Source of the DNA: Bacteroidales bacterium | GTDB taxonomy: Bacteria > Bacteroidota > Bacteroidia > Bacteroidales > F082 | Assembly: GCA_024400395.1 (NCBI GenBank) | Contig: JAKSMW010000015.1 | Location: 1-44,331, forward strand | Length of the DNA stretch: 44,331 nucleotides | Direction of reading: 5' to 3' | Shown: positions 7,781 to 15,161 of the stretch, one piece after another | Layout of the letters: every line of letters starts with the position of its first letter | Numbering within the stretch: the first letter of the stretch is position 1 | Position numbers and translations under genes: made by a program | Notes under the pieces: model-generated | What the model was told of the DNA's origin: nothing | Database searches by the model: none | The model's input: the letters and a program-made list of their open reading frames with translations, nothing else

Positions 7781-7851
7781 ATGACATTAATAGACATTAA
7801 TGACACTAAAAAACCACTAAAACCACTAAAACCACAAAAAAACCACTAAAA
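7774..7851. repeat. GGTCATTAATGACATTAAT motif followed by ACCACTAAA-type repeats
   Basis: After the 10-bp array come two overlapping ATTAATGACA-like units (7774-7806), similar to the inverted repeat at 2504-2539. Then come about four loose copies of an AAACCACTA unit up to 7851, ending next to the stop codon of the four-helix gene. No gene is visible here. Confidence 0.7.
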
Positions 7852-7855
7852 CCCC

Positions 7856-8421
7856 TCACTGTCTCCGCTGCTTCCCTTGTTCTTCCCTGCGGACTCTCGC
7901 CATTTTCTCCCTGAAACCGCCATTTTTCTTGAAAGCCCTTTCCAAGCTCTGAAGCTGCCGATGCAGCAAATAGTCTTCCTGGTAAAGAAGCACTATTGCC
8001 ATGTTCGCAATGGTTTCAGCCGGACGTGTTGCTATCAGTTTACGGTAAAAAGAGGTGTCGCTGTTTTTTGCACCGAGTTTACGCATGGCTTCCTTCTCAA
8101 CGGAGCCGTCCTCCCACTGCCAGAATCCGCTCCGGCGCAGGTAATCCTTGTAGTCTTCAAGCAACTCTTTGAAACTGGCTTTCGCCACATTGATCAGCTT
8201 GATTTCGGTTTCCGACGAAGTCGCCGAGGCAGCGCAACCTTCAACGATGTTTTGTTTTCCGCTTCTCGCAGACTGCACCATCTGGTCATAAGTGCGGTCG
8301 CGTTTGTCAACGAAATGCGAGCAAAAAAAAAATATGTAATGTCATACAAGACAGTCGCTTTCCTGTAAGTGAGCAACTTTTCATAGTTATCGCCCCTGTT
8401 AGGGATAATCCTTCCTTCCAT
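7856..8421 (-). pseudogene. Four-helix-bundle (suffix-type) protein, frameshifted at a T10 run
   Basis: The N-terminal part starts at 8421 (MEGRIIPNRGDNYEKLLTYR ... LYDITYFFF). The C-terminal part continues in another frame (DKRDRTYDQMVQSARSGKQN, then TSSETEIKLINVAKASFKEL and DYLRRSGFWQW). Joined, they match my memory of the 'four helix bundle suffix' family, relatives of proteins encoded in 23S rRNA intervening sequences. The frame breaks exactly at ten T's on the minus strand (8323-8332). Eight or eleven T's would restore one frame reading CSHFVDKRDRTYDQM, and eight gives the best family length. It may be a true pseudogene, a sequencing or assembly error, or a gene rescued by slippage. The function of this family is not known. 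Confidence 0.7.
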
Positions 8422-8494
8422 AATAAAAAATTTAGCAAAGACCCCAATGTCACACTGCTGACTTATGCCATTTCAGCCTTTTAATTTATAACTG

Positions 8495-8502
8495 CAAAAA
8501 TA
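8495..8502 (-). promoter_or_regulatory. Putative -7 element for the four-helix gene
   Basis: The minus strand reads TATTTTTG, 74 bases upstream of the start at 8421. It is divergent from the recG promoter 22 bases away. No clear -33 element is seen. Confidence 0.4.
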
Positions 8503-8524
8503 GAGAAGTTTTTTGAAATTTTCT

Positions 8525-8532
8525 TACCTTTG
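8525..8532 (+). promoter_or_regulatory. Putative -7 element for recG
   Basis: TACCTTTG matches TAnnTTTG exactly and lies 17 bases before the recG ATG, implying a very short leader of about 10 bases. Confidence 0.5.
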
Positions 8533-8549
8533 CAGAAATTTTTCCGCGA

Positions 8550-10652
8550 ATGGTTGACCTTCTGCAAACGAAAATAGAATACCTCAAAGGCGTCGGGCCG
8601 AAACGCGCCGAGCTTCTCAACAAGGAACTCGGAATCTTCACGTTCCACGACCTGCTCGACCATTTCCCGTTCAGATACATCGACCGCTCGCAGATCCACA
8701 AGGTGCGCGACATCTGCGACGACAGCGTTTATTATCAATTGGTCGGGACCGTCAGCAACATCAAGGAATTCGGGCAGCCGCGCACCACACGCATCACCGC
8801 CACCTTCACCGACGACAGCGGCTCCATCGAACTCGTGTGGTTCAAAGGCCTGAAATGGATAAAGACACGTTTCCAGCCGGGGAAGAAATACCTCATCTTC
8901 GGCAAGGCAAACATATTTAACAACCGCTTCAGCTTCACACACCCCGACGTGGAGGATTACGACCCGAACGACGTCGTCGCGGGCGAGGCGCTGCAAGGCG
9001 TGTATAACACCACCGAGAAAATGAAAAACGCCGGACTCGGCACGAAACAGTTCGCGAAAATCATCAAGAACTGCGTGCTGCAATCGTGCGACTTCATCCA
9101 GGAAGTGCTGCCCGAAAGCCTCGTCATACAAGACAAACTGATGCCGCGCAAGGAAGCGTATTACAAGATACACCTCCCCTCGAACAGCCGCGACATACAG
9201 CAGGCGACGCTGCGGATGAAATACGAGGAGCATTTCTTCTTCCAGCTGCGTCTTCTCATCCATAAGAAAGACCGTGAGAAAAACACGCAAAGCGTTGTGT
9301 TTCAGAACATCGGCGACTATTTCAACACCTTTTACAAAGAACACCTCCCCTTCCCGCTCACCGAAGCGCAGAAACGCGTCATCCGCGAGATACGTGCCGA
9401 CCTGAAGAGCGGCCACCAGATGAACCGCCTGCTCCAAGGCGATGTCGGAAGCGGCAAGACCATCGTCGCGCTGATGATAATGCTCATCGCACTCGACAAC
9501 GGATTCCAGGCCGCACTCATGGCGCCGACCGAGATCCTCGCCACACAACATCTCGAGACGATACGCCGACAGCTCGAAGGCATGAACGTGCACGTGGCAC
9601 TGCTCACCGGCTCGACGAAGAACTCGGAACGGAGACAGATCCTCGCCGACCTCGCCTCCGGCGAACTACAGATAATAATAGGAACCCACGCCCTCATCGA
9701 AGACACCGTGAAATTCAAGAACTTAGGTCTCTGCATCATCGACGAGCAGCACCGTTTCGGCGTGGCGCAACGTGCTTCGTTCTGGGACAAGACGCCGTTC
9801 CCGCCGCACACCTTGGTGATGACCGCCACCCCGATCCCGCGGACCCTCGCGATGACCGAATACGGCGACTTGGACGTGTCGAAAATCGACGAGCTGCCGC
9901 CAGGACGGAAACCCGTAAAAACAATTCACGCCTTTCAGGAACAACGCCTTTCGATTATCGGCTTCATGAAAAAACAGATCGCCGAAGGCCGCCAGATCTA
10001 CGTCGTATATCCATTAATAAAGGAGTCGGAGAAGATGGACCTCATCAACCTTCAGGAGGGCTACAATGCGATGTGCCGCGACTTCCCGGAGCCGCCGTAC
10101 CACATCAGCATGGTCCACGGGCAGATGAAACCCGATGACAAAGACTGGGAGATGCAACGTTTCGTCCGCGGCGAGACACATATCATGGTGGCGACGACGG
10201 TGATTGAAGTCGGAGTCAACGTGCCCAACGCCTCCGTCATGATCATCGAGAACGCCAACAGGTTCGGACTCTCACAACTGCACCAGCTCAGAGGACGCGT
10301 CGGACGCGGCGCCGACCAGTCGTACTGCATGCTGATCACCGACCACAAACTCACAGGCGAAGGCAAGAAACGCATGGAGACAATGGTGCGCACCAACGAC
10401 GGCTTCGAAATCGCCGAAGCAGACCTCCAGCTCCGCGGACCAGGCGAGACACAAGGCACACGGCAGTCAGGACAAATCGAGATGAAAATCGGCGACTTCC
10501 AACACGACGAACCGATAATAAGACACACAAGACGGATGGCAAATCTCCTCCTCGACAACGACCCCACTCTCTCAAAACCAGAACATTACGCCACGAAAAT
10601 GTATTTCGTGAAAATGTTTGAAAGTGATTTCGATTGGAGCAGAATCGGATAA
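8550..10652 (+). CDS. recG: ATP-dependent DNA helicase RecG
   Basis: RecG remodels stalled replication forks and branched recombination intermediates in the cytoplasm. The 700-residue protein has the N-terminal wedge (OB-fold) region at about 1-260 with GVGPKRAELLN near the start. The helicase motifs follow: GDVGSGKTI (Walker A, about residue 295), DEQH (about 397), MTATPIPRTLAMTEYGDLD, TTVIEVGVNVPNA and QLHQLRGRVGRG. Length and motif order are normal for the family. It stands alone between the divergent four-helix gene and the M28 peptidase gene, and neither neighbour suggests a special role. The coding sequence is richer in GC than the flanking intergenic DNA, as in the other housekeeping genes of the window. 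Confidence 0.97.
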   Translation: MVDLLQTKIEYLKGVGPKRAELLNKELGIFTFHDLLDHFPFRYIDRSQIHKVRDICDDSVYYQLVGTVSNIKEFGQPRTTRITATFTDDSGSIELVWFKGLKWIKTRFQPGKKYLIFGKANIFNNRFSFTHPDVEDYDPNDVVAGEALQGVYNTTEKMKNAGLGTKQFAKIIKNCVLQSCDFIQEVLPESLVIQDKLMPRKEAYYKIHLPSNSRDIQQATLRMKYEEHFFFQLRLLIHKKDREKNTQSVVFQNIGDYFNTFYKEHLPFPLTEAQKRVIREIRADLKSGHQMNRLLQGDVGSGKTIVALMIMLIALDNGFQAALMAPTEILATQHLETIRRQLEGMNVHVALLTGSTKNSERRQILADLASGELQIIIGTHALIEDTVKFKNLGLCIIDEQHRFGVAQRASFWDKTPFPPHTLVMTATPIPRTLAMTEYGDLDVSKIDELPPGRKPVKTIHAFQEQRLSIIGFMKKQIAEGRQIYVVYPLIKESEKMDLINLQEGYNAMCRDFPEPPYHISMVHGQMKPDDKDWEMQRFVRGETHIMVATTVIEVGVNVPNASVMIIENANRFGLSQLHQLRGRVGRGADQSYCMLITDHKLTGEGKKRMETMVRTNDGFEIAEADLQLRGPGETQGTRQSGQIEMKIGDFQHDEPIIRHTRRMANLLLDNDPTLSKPEHYATKMYFVKMFESDFDWSRIG

Positions 10653-10663
10653 AGAAAAATCAT

Positions 10664-10671
10664 TATTTTTG
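10664..10671 (+). promoter_or_regulatory. Putative -7 element for the M28 peptidase gene
   Basis: TATTTTTG lies 31 bases before the ATG at 10703 in the short gap after recG, suggesting separate transcription. The -33 region is not convincing. Confidence 0.45.
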
Positions 10672-10702
10672 CAGAAATTTGAACATTTAAACTCACATAC
10701 AA

Positions 10703-12520
10703 ATGAAGAAAACACTTACACTTATCACCTTGATGCTTTTAACGACATTGGCGTTTTCACAGAACTTCGTGAAAATCAACGTTGACAATCTGAAAGATAC
10801 ACAAAGATTGTTCGACAACCCGAATCTCAAAATCCATTATTACAATGACGATTTCGTCCTCGCAACAACGCTTGACGGCTTCGACAACGCACAAAATGAT
10901 GTCACCGTCCTCGACAACGACGCATTTACCGGCAACGACACTTATTACATCGTCTATTGCGACAAGGACAACCAGGATTCCTACATTTCAAATGTTAAAG
11001 AAAATTTACAAGTCCTTTACAGAAATGACAATTTGTTGATTGTTAAGTCTGCCGGAGGGACCGCATTGCCGTTCAAGAACGACGGTGTCGTCGCTGTTTT
11101 CAACAAGGAGGCGAAACTTCCGGTCGTGACGCGCGACTATCCTGTCATCACCGAAGAGAATCCAATCATCCGCGAGATGATGAATCAGGTGAACATGGAC
11201 TCGCTTGAGGCGACGGTGCAGTTCCTGCAAGACTACGGCGAACGTTTTTGTTATGGAAGCAATGTTGCATTGGCAAGAGATTGGATAGCAGGGAAAATGC
11301 AGTCATACGGACTTGAGACCGAGATACAAGAATTTCATCTGGGCTTTTCTATCACTTGTCACAATGTCATTGGTATCCAGCGCGGTGTGCTTTATCCTGA
11401 CACATACGTCGTTTGTGGATCTCATTACGATTCGTATTCATATGACGAAACTTGTCCTGGTGCTGACGACAACGCCTCTGGCACCGCAGCCGTCCTCGAA
11501 AGTGCCAGAATTCTTACTCAGTACGAATTTGAATATTCAATTATTTATTGCGCTTTTTCCGCAGAGGAAGTCGGCCTTTACGGAAGCGAGGCCTACGCCG
11601 ACCGCTGCGCGAGCGAAGGCATGGAGATTCTCGGCTATTTCAACAACGACATGAACGGCTACCTCAACCCGGGCGATGAAATCCACATCGACTGCATCTA
11701 CCCGAACTCCGTCGAGCCGATCGGCGCGTATTACATGAATGTCGGAAGCGTATATTTCCCCGAGATGCAGATCCAGCACGTGAACCTCGACTACGGCGAC
11801 AGCGACCACACCTCGTTCAACAACGTCGGCTACATGGGCATCTATCCTTTTGAAGATGTGAACCATGAAAGCCCGTACATCCACACCTCGGAAGACCTTA
11901 TCGGCAACAGCGTCAACAGCTTCGAGATGTCGCAGCGTTACACGCAGATGAACATCGGCTGCCTCACCGAGCTCGCAAACCCGACCGGCGAGGTGCCTGT
12001 CATCGCCTGCAACGCACCACAAAATTTCTTTATTGATTATCCGATCGGCAAGGAAATGACATCTTTGTTACTTTCCTGGCAGGCACCAGAAGAAGGCTCG
12101 ACCGGCGACCTCGTCCGCTACGATGTCTATCGCGACATGAACCTGATTGATTCTATGGAAGATGAGTTGTCGTATATTGACACAATCACTGTCGGGGTCA
12201 CGGCTTTGTACCATGTCGTTGCGGTCTATAGCGACGGCTGCGAGGCTTCGACCGACACGCTTGTCGGAACGGGAATCCCTTCTGGCATCGAGGAGAATTG
12301 TGAAAACGATTTTGCAATCTATCCTAATCCTGCGACGGAAATGTTAACAATCATTAACAATTCAAACATCGAGACGGAAGTTGAGATTGTGAATATGATT
12401 GGGCAAATTGTGAAGAAAGTTGAAATTATTGATAGAAAGGAATTGAATATCAGCGATTTGGAAAGCGGCGTTTATTTCGTGAAGATGAACGGCGATTCGA
12501 TGAAGCTGATAATAAGATAA
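10703..12520 (+). CDS. Secreted M28 family aminopeptidase with T9SS sorting domain
   Basis: A 605-residue predicted zinc exopeptidase that removes N-terminal amino acids from peptides outside the cell. A signal peptide (MKKTLTLITLMLLTTLAFSQ) leads into a propeptide-like region. The catalytic domain (about 170-430) shows the expected di-zinc ligands: CGSHYDS (His), GADDNASGT (Asp), SAEEVGLYGS (catalytic Glu and ligand Glu), NNDMNGY (Asp) and YIHTSEDL (His). A fibronectin type III-like domain follows (about 445-525, LLLSWQAPEE ... RYDVYRD). The C-terminal tail (IYPNPATEMLTI ... VYFVKMNG ... LIIR) is a type A T9SS sorting signal. Together with the S46 peptidase at 41168 it suggests growth on protein. 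Confidence 0.92.
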   Translation: MKKTLTLITLMLLTTLAFSQNFVKINVDNLKDTQRLFDNPNLKIHYYNDDFVLATTLDGFDNAQNDVTVLDNDAFTGNDTYYIVYCDKDNQDSYISNVKENLQVLYRNDNLLIVKSAGGTALPFKNDGVVAVFNKEAKLPVVTRDYPVITEENPIIREMMNQVNMDSLEATVQFLQDYGERFCYGSNVALARDWIAGKMQSYGLETEIQEFHLGFSITCHNVIGIQRGVLYPDTYVVCGSHYDSYSYDETCPGADDNASGTAAVLESARILTQYEFEYSIIYCAFSAEEVGLYGSEAYADRCASEGMEILGYFNNDMNGYLNPGDEIHIDCIYPNSVEPIGAYYMNVGSVYFPEMQIQHVNLDYGDSDHTSFNNVGYMGIYPFEDVNHESPYIHTSEDLIGNSVNSFEMSQRYTQMNIGCLTELANPTGEVPVIACNAPQNFFIDYPIGKEMTSLLLSWQAPEEGSTGDLVRYDVYRDMNLIDSMEDELSYIDTITVGVTALYHVVAVYSDGCEASTDTLVGTGIPSGIEENCENDFAIYPNPATEMLTIINNSNIETEVEIVNMIGQIVKKVEIIDRKELNISDLESGVYFVKMNGDSMKLIIR

Positions 12521-12525
12521 GAGAT

Positions 12526-12599
12526 AAAAAACCCCACCTTTACACGAAAGGCGGGGAAAAACAATATAAAGATTATGAAAAAAATTTCTTTTTTAAAAT
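12526..12599 (-). ncRNA. Candidate small RNA with its own promoter and terminator
   Basis: A minus-strand promoter with consensus spacing (TTG at 12633-12635, 19 bases, TATCTTTG at 12606-12613) would start transcription near 12599. About 45 bases later comes a strong hairpin (12532-12556) followed by TTTTTT. The product would be a free RNA of about 70-75 bases with an A/U-rich 5' half and a 3' terminator stem. No open frame of useful length lies inside it. Family unknown. Confidence 0.5.
12532..12556 (-). terminator. Intrinsic terminator, minus strand
   Basis: On the minus strand CCCCGCCTTT pairs with AAAGGTGGGG (one G-U pair) across a 5-base loop and is followed by TTTTTT. On the plus strand the same stem has an A-C mismatch and no T-run, so it acts on minus-strand transcripts. 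Confidence 0.75.
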
Positions 12600-12605
12600 T
12601 CGCTG

Positions 12606-12635
12606 CAAAGATAACACCTTTTTTTTATTCCGCAA
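12606..12635 (-). promoter_or_regulatory. Promoter of the candidate small RNA
   Basis: Minus strand TTG-N19-TATCTTTG is one of the best matches to the Bacteroidota promoter consensus in the window, and it does not precede any protein gene. Confidence 0.6.
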
Positions 12636-12690
12636 TGATTTTTTTGAAAATATTGCTGTTTTGCAGCTTTTCACATTTTTGCTTCTTGTC

Positions 12691-12766
12691 ATAAAAGGCG
12701 ACAAAGATTCACTTCATCAGGGAATTGCTTCCCCGATGAATCAAATCTTTATCAATATGCCTTTAT
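12691..12766 (-). other. Nested hairpin in the rpmF 3' untranslated region
   Basis: Three pairs of arms are nested: ATAAAAGGC with GCCTTTAT; AAAGATT with AATCTTT; TTCATCAGGGAA with TTCCCCGATGAA around TTGC. On the minus strand the A-C mismatch of the inner stem becomes a G-U pair, so the structure is better formed in the rpmF transcript, starting 8 bases after its stop codon. It may terminate or stabilise the rpmF mRNA, although the U-run is weak. Confidence 0.55.
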
Positions 12767-12773
12767 TCACGAT

Positions 12774-12962
12774 TTATTTTTTTGCGCCTTCCATGACGAG
12801 TTTTCCTTTGTAGTAAAGGTCACCGTCAACATAGTATGCTCTGTGATATACGTGAATTGTACCTGTTACCGGGCATGTTGCCAATGTTGGGCATTCTGCT
12901 TTGTAATGAGTTCTTCTCTTTGCGCCTCTTGTATGAGACTGTCTTCGTTTTGGATGTGCCAT
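12774..12962 (-). CDS. rpmF: 50S ribosomal protein L32, zinc-free form
   Basis: A 62-residue ribosomal protein of the large subunit. The N-terminus MAHPKRRQSHTRGAKRRTHY is diagnostic of L32. The usual four-cysteine zinc site (CPNCG ... CxxCG) is absent: only CPVTGTIHVYHRAYY remains, so this is a cysteine-poor form that should not bind zinc, as I recall for Flavobacteriia. It lies 20 bases downstream of the DUF177 gene, the standard bacterial pairing, and is probably transcribed from the promoter at 13537. Confidence 0.96.
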   Translation of the reverse strand: MAHPKRRQSHTRGAKRRTHYKAECPTLATCPVTGTIHVYHRAYYVDGDLYYKGKLVMEGAKK

Positions 12963-12982
12963 TTTACACTATTTTTTAGTTA

Positions 12983-13519
12983 CTAATTATCTAATTTGTC
13001 TTTCAATTGTTTCATCAATTCATTCCAGGCCTGATTGGTGTCGTTCTCCCCTTCACTTTCGTCTTCATCGGCGTTGTACAACATGTCCAACACTTCCTGG
13101 TTGCAGTCGCTTTCATTCTCATGAACGCGGTGAATCGGCAGTGACAAGATGATGTATTCATAAAACAGATTGCCGAGGTCAAACTCGTTGTCGTTTTTTG
13201 TTATGAAGATGACATCACCGTCCTCATCGCTGTTTTCGGCCCCGTATTTAAGGAATATTTCGGCCGAACCTTCGACAGGCTGTTCGTAGTCATCGCCGCA
13301 TCTGTCGCACTGAAGAATAACTTTTCCTTCAAAATTCAACGTCAAAATGAACATTGTCTCTAATTTTTCAACGTCCAAATGAAGGTTTACAACACCATTC
13401 TGAACCTCGGAATAATCTCTTTTTCCGAAGAAACTGTCGCCTATAACATATTGATATTCAGTATGTCCGAAGGCTAATCCAGTCAATGGAATTGTATATT
13501 CGTTTTCTTCTTTTTTCAT
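12983..13519 (-). CDS. DUF177 (YceD family) protein
   Basis: A 178-residue protein of the YceD/DUF177 family, linked in other bacteria to 23S rRNA and large-subunit assembly, and nearly always encoded just before rpmF as here. The typical CDRCG motif near residue 110 (LQCDRCGDDYEQPVEGSAEI) is present, while a matching second cysteine pair is not. The C-terminal part is acidic (DEDESEGENDTNQAW). Its own promoter element lies at 13537-13544, so the pair is likely transcribed apart from the upstream ctpA operon. The family call is confident; its exact molecular role is not settled. Confidence 0.9.
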   Translation of the reverse strand: MKKEENEYTIPLTGLAFGHTEYQYVIGDSFFGKRDYSEVQNGVVNLHLDVEKLETMFILTLNFEGKVILQCDRCGDDYEQPVEGSAEIFLKYGAENSDEDGDVIFITKNDNEFDLGNLFYEYIILSLPIHRVHENESDCNQEVLDMLYNADEDESEGENDTNQAWNELMKQLKDKLDN

Positions 13520-13536
13520 AATACCAATTCGGGGTG

Positions 13537-13544
13537 CAAAGATA
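13537..13544 (-). promoter_or_regulatory. Promoter element of the DUF177-rpmF operon
   Basis: Minus strand TATCTTTG matches TAnnTTTG, 18 bases upstream of the ATG at 13519. The -33 element is weak. Confidence 0.55.
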
Positions 13545-13577
13545 TGAATTATTTTGATAGTCTTTACATTAAAAATA

Positions 13578-15161
13578 TTATTTTTTTAACGCTTTTTGCA
13601 ATATCTCGTCAAGCGGTTCATAAATCGGGTAAAACTCCTCATCGCTGAAGATATTACGTGCGACGTATGCCTTGAACAGAGGTCCCATCAGCTCACGTGC
13701 TTTTTCAACCTGTTCGTCGGTGCCGGTGATTTTCTTTTTCTTTGCTTCCTTCAAGATGTCGTTGAACATTTTTTCTGAAAACACGAAGTTGTCATTGAAA
13801 TTCTTTGCGTTTCCATAGCCGAGGATTTCATCGCGATGTGAGTCGGAGAAGTCGAAGGCGTACTGGAAGAGGATGCTTGCGTTCACCACTTTGTTGAAGA
13901 AATATTCGGTTGTGTCTTGTTTGAGCGGCACATAGACATCTGGCATGATGCCTCCGCCGCCATAGACTATTTTGCCGCCTGGGGTCGTATATTTCAGAGA
14001 ATCAGCGAAATGGATGCTGTCGGCGGTGAACATCTCACCTGATGTGTATCTGTCGTAAGCCTCGAAAAGATATTTCTCCCTGTCGCCGTCGTAAGGTTTC
14101 TGTATGCATCTGCCTGTGGGGGTGTAGTAACGCGCCACGGTGAGACGCAGTCCGGCTCCGTCGCCGAGGTCGAACTGTTCCTGCACGAGGCCTTTCCCGA
14201 AAGAACGTCGTCCGACGATGGTGCCGCGATCGTTGTCCTGCAACGCGCCCGCCACTATCTCGCTCGCGCTCGCCGAGCCTTCGTCGATGAGGATCGTCAC
14301 AGGCATGTCTTCGAGCATGCCGTTTCTTCTCGCATAGATATACTGACGGTCGCGGTGTTCGCCTTGCGTGTAAACGATGAGGCTTCCTTTCGGCAGCATC
14401 TCGTCAACGATGTCAACGGCCTCGCCGAGGTAGCCGCCGCTGTTGCCGCGCAGGTCGAAGATGAAATTCGTCATGCCTTCGGCTTTCAGTTCCTTGACGG
14501 CCTTCACGAACTCCTTGTGCGTGGTGGCGATAAACTTCGACAGTTTCAGATAACCTGTCGTGTCGTCAATCATATATGCCACCTCGACGCTGTATGTCGG
14601 GATGACGTCGCGTGTGATGGTGAAGTCGAGAAGCTCGGCGATGCCGCGGCGGAACACTTTCACTTCCACTTTGGTGTTGCGCGGGCCTTTGAGGAGTTTC
14701 ATCGCCGTAGCGTTGGTGATTCCGTTTCCGGCAACTATGCTGTCGCCGACGTATATGATCCTGTCGCCGCCCTGAATCCCGACCTTTTCCGACGGGCCGC
14801 CCTTGATGGTGCTGATGATGGTTATCGTGTCGTGTTCGATACGGAATGTCACACCAATGCCTTCAAAGCTGCCTTGAAGTTCCTCCGTGACCTCTTCCAG
14901 GACTTCAGGCACGAAATATTCGCTGTGCGGGTCCATCTCATCGATGACGCTCGTCACAGCATCAACCTGAAGCTGGTCGATGTTTACGGTATCAACGTAT
15001 TCATTCTGAATAAGATAAAAGACTTTTTCTATCGTATTCAAGTCTCCACTGCCTTGAATGACGGTCTTATCGCCGTTGCCACGGGCGATAGCGATCCCCA
15101 TGACGACGCCGAGAGTCATCGCCACGGCCATGAAAACCGGTGTCAGGACGTTTCGTTTCAT
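13578..15161 (-). CDS. S41 family C-terminal processing peptidase
   Basis: A 527-residue periplasmic serine protease of the CtpA/Prc type, which trims the C-termini of envelope proteins. It starts with a signal anchor (VLTPVFMAVAMTLGVVMGIA). A PDZ domain covers about 90-170 (GIGVTFRIEHDTITIISTI, GGDRIIYVGD). The catalytic domain has the Ser in GSASASEIVAGAL and the Lys in GRRSFGKGLVQ, the classic Ser-Lys dyad. Its ATG overlaps the end of fabD by 4 bases, so the two are translationally coupled. It is the last gene of the minus-strand block that begins with porW. Length and motifs are normal. Confidence 0.95.
   Translation of the reverse strand: MKRNVLTPVFMAVAMTLGVVMGIAIARGNGDKTVIQGSGDLNTIEKVFYLIQNEYVDTVNIDQLQVDAVTSVIDEMDPHSEYFVPEVLEEVTEELQGSFEGIGVTFRIEHDTITIISTIKGGPSEKVGIQGGDRIIYVGDSIVAGNGITNATAMKLLKGPRNTKVEVKVFRRGIAELLDFTITRDVIPTYSVEVAYMIDDTTGYLKLSKFIATTHKEFVKAVKELKAEGMTNFIFDLRGNSGGYLGEAVDIVDEMLPKGSLIVYTQGEHRDRQYIYARRNGMLEDMPVTILIDEGSASASEIVAGALQDNDRGTIVGRRSFGKGLVQEQFDLGDGAGLRLTVARYYTPTGRCIQKPYDGDREKYLFEAYDRYTSGEMFTADSIHFADSLKYTTPGGKIVYGGGGIMPDVYVPLKQDTTEYFFNKVVNASILFQYAFDFSDSHRDEILGYGNAKNFNDNFVFSEKMFNDILKEAKKKKITGTDEQVEKARELMGPLFKAYVARNIFSDEEFYPIYEPLDEILQKALKK

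Noticed and set aside
7641-7851. Possible CRISPR array
   Set aside because: Units are only 10 bp with no spacers and no cas genes nearby. It is a plain tandem repeat.
7856-8421. Diversity-generating retroelement accessory protein (Avd-like four-helix bundle) next to a large adhesin
   Set aside because: There is no reverse transcriptase gene and no template/variable repeat pair, and the protein resembles the suffix-type four-helix family instead.
12575-12694. 39-codon plus-strand frame (MKKISFLKFAAK...)
   Set aside because: It is low-complexity, overlaps the minus-strand small RNA promoter, and lacks its own promoter. The hydrophobic composition follows from T-rich DNA.
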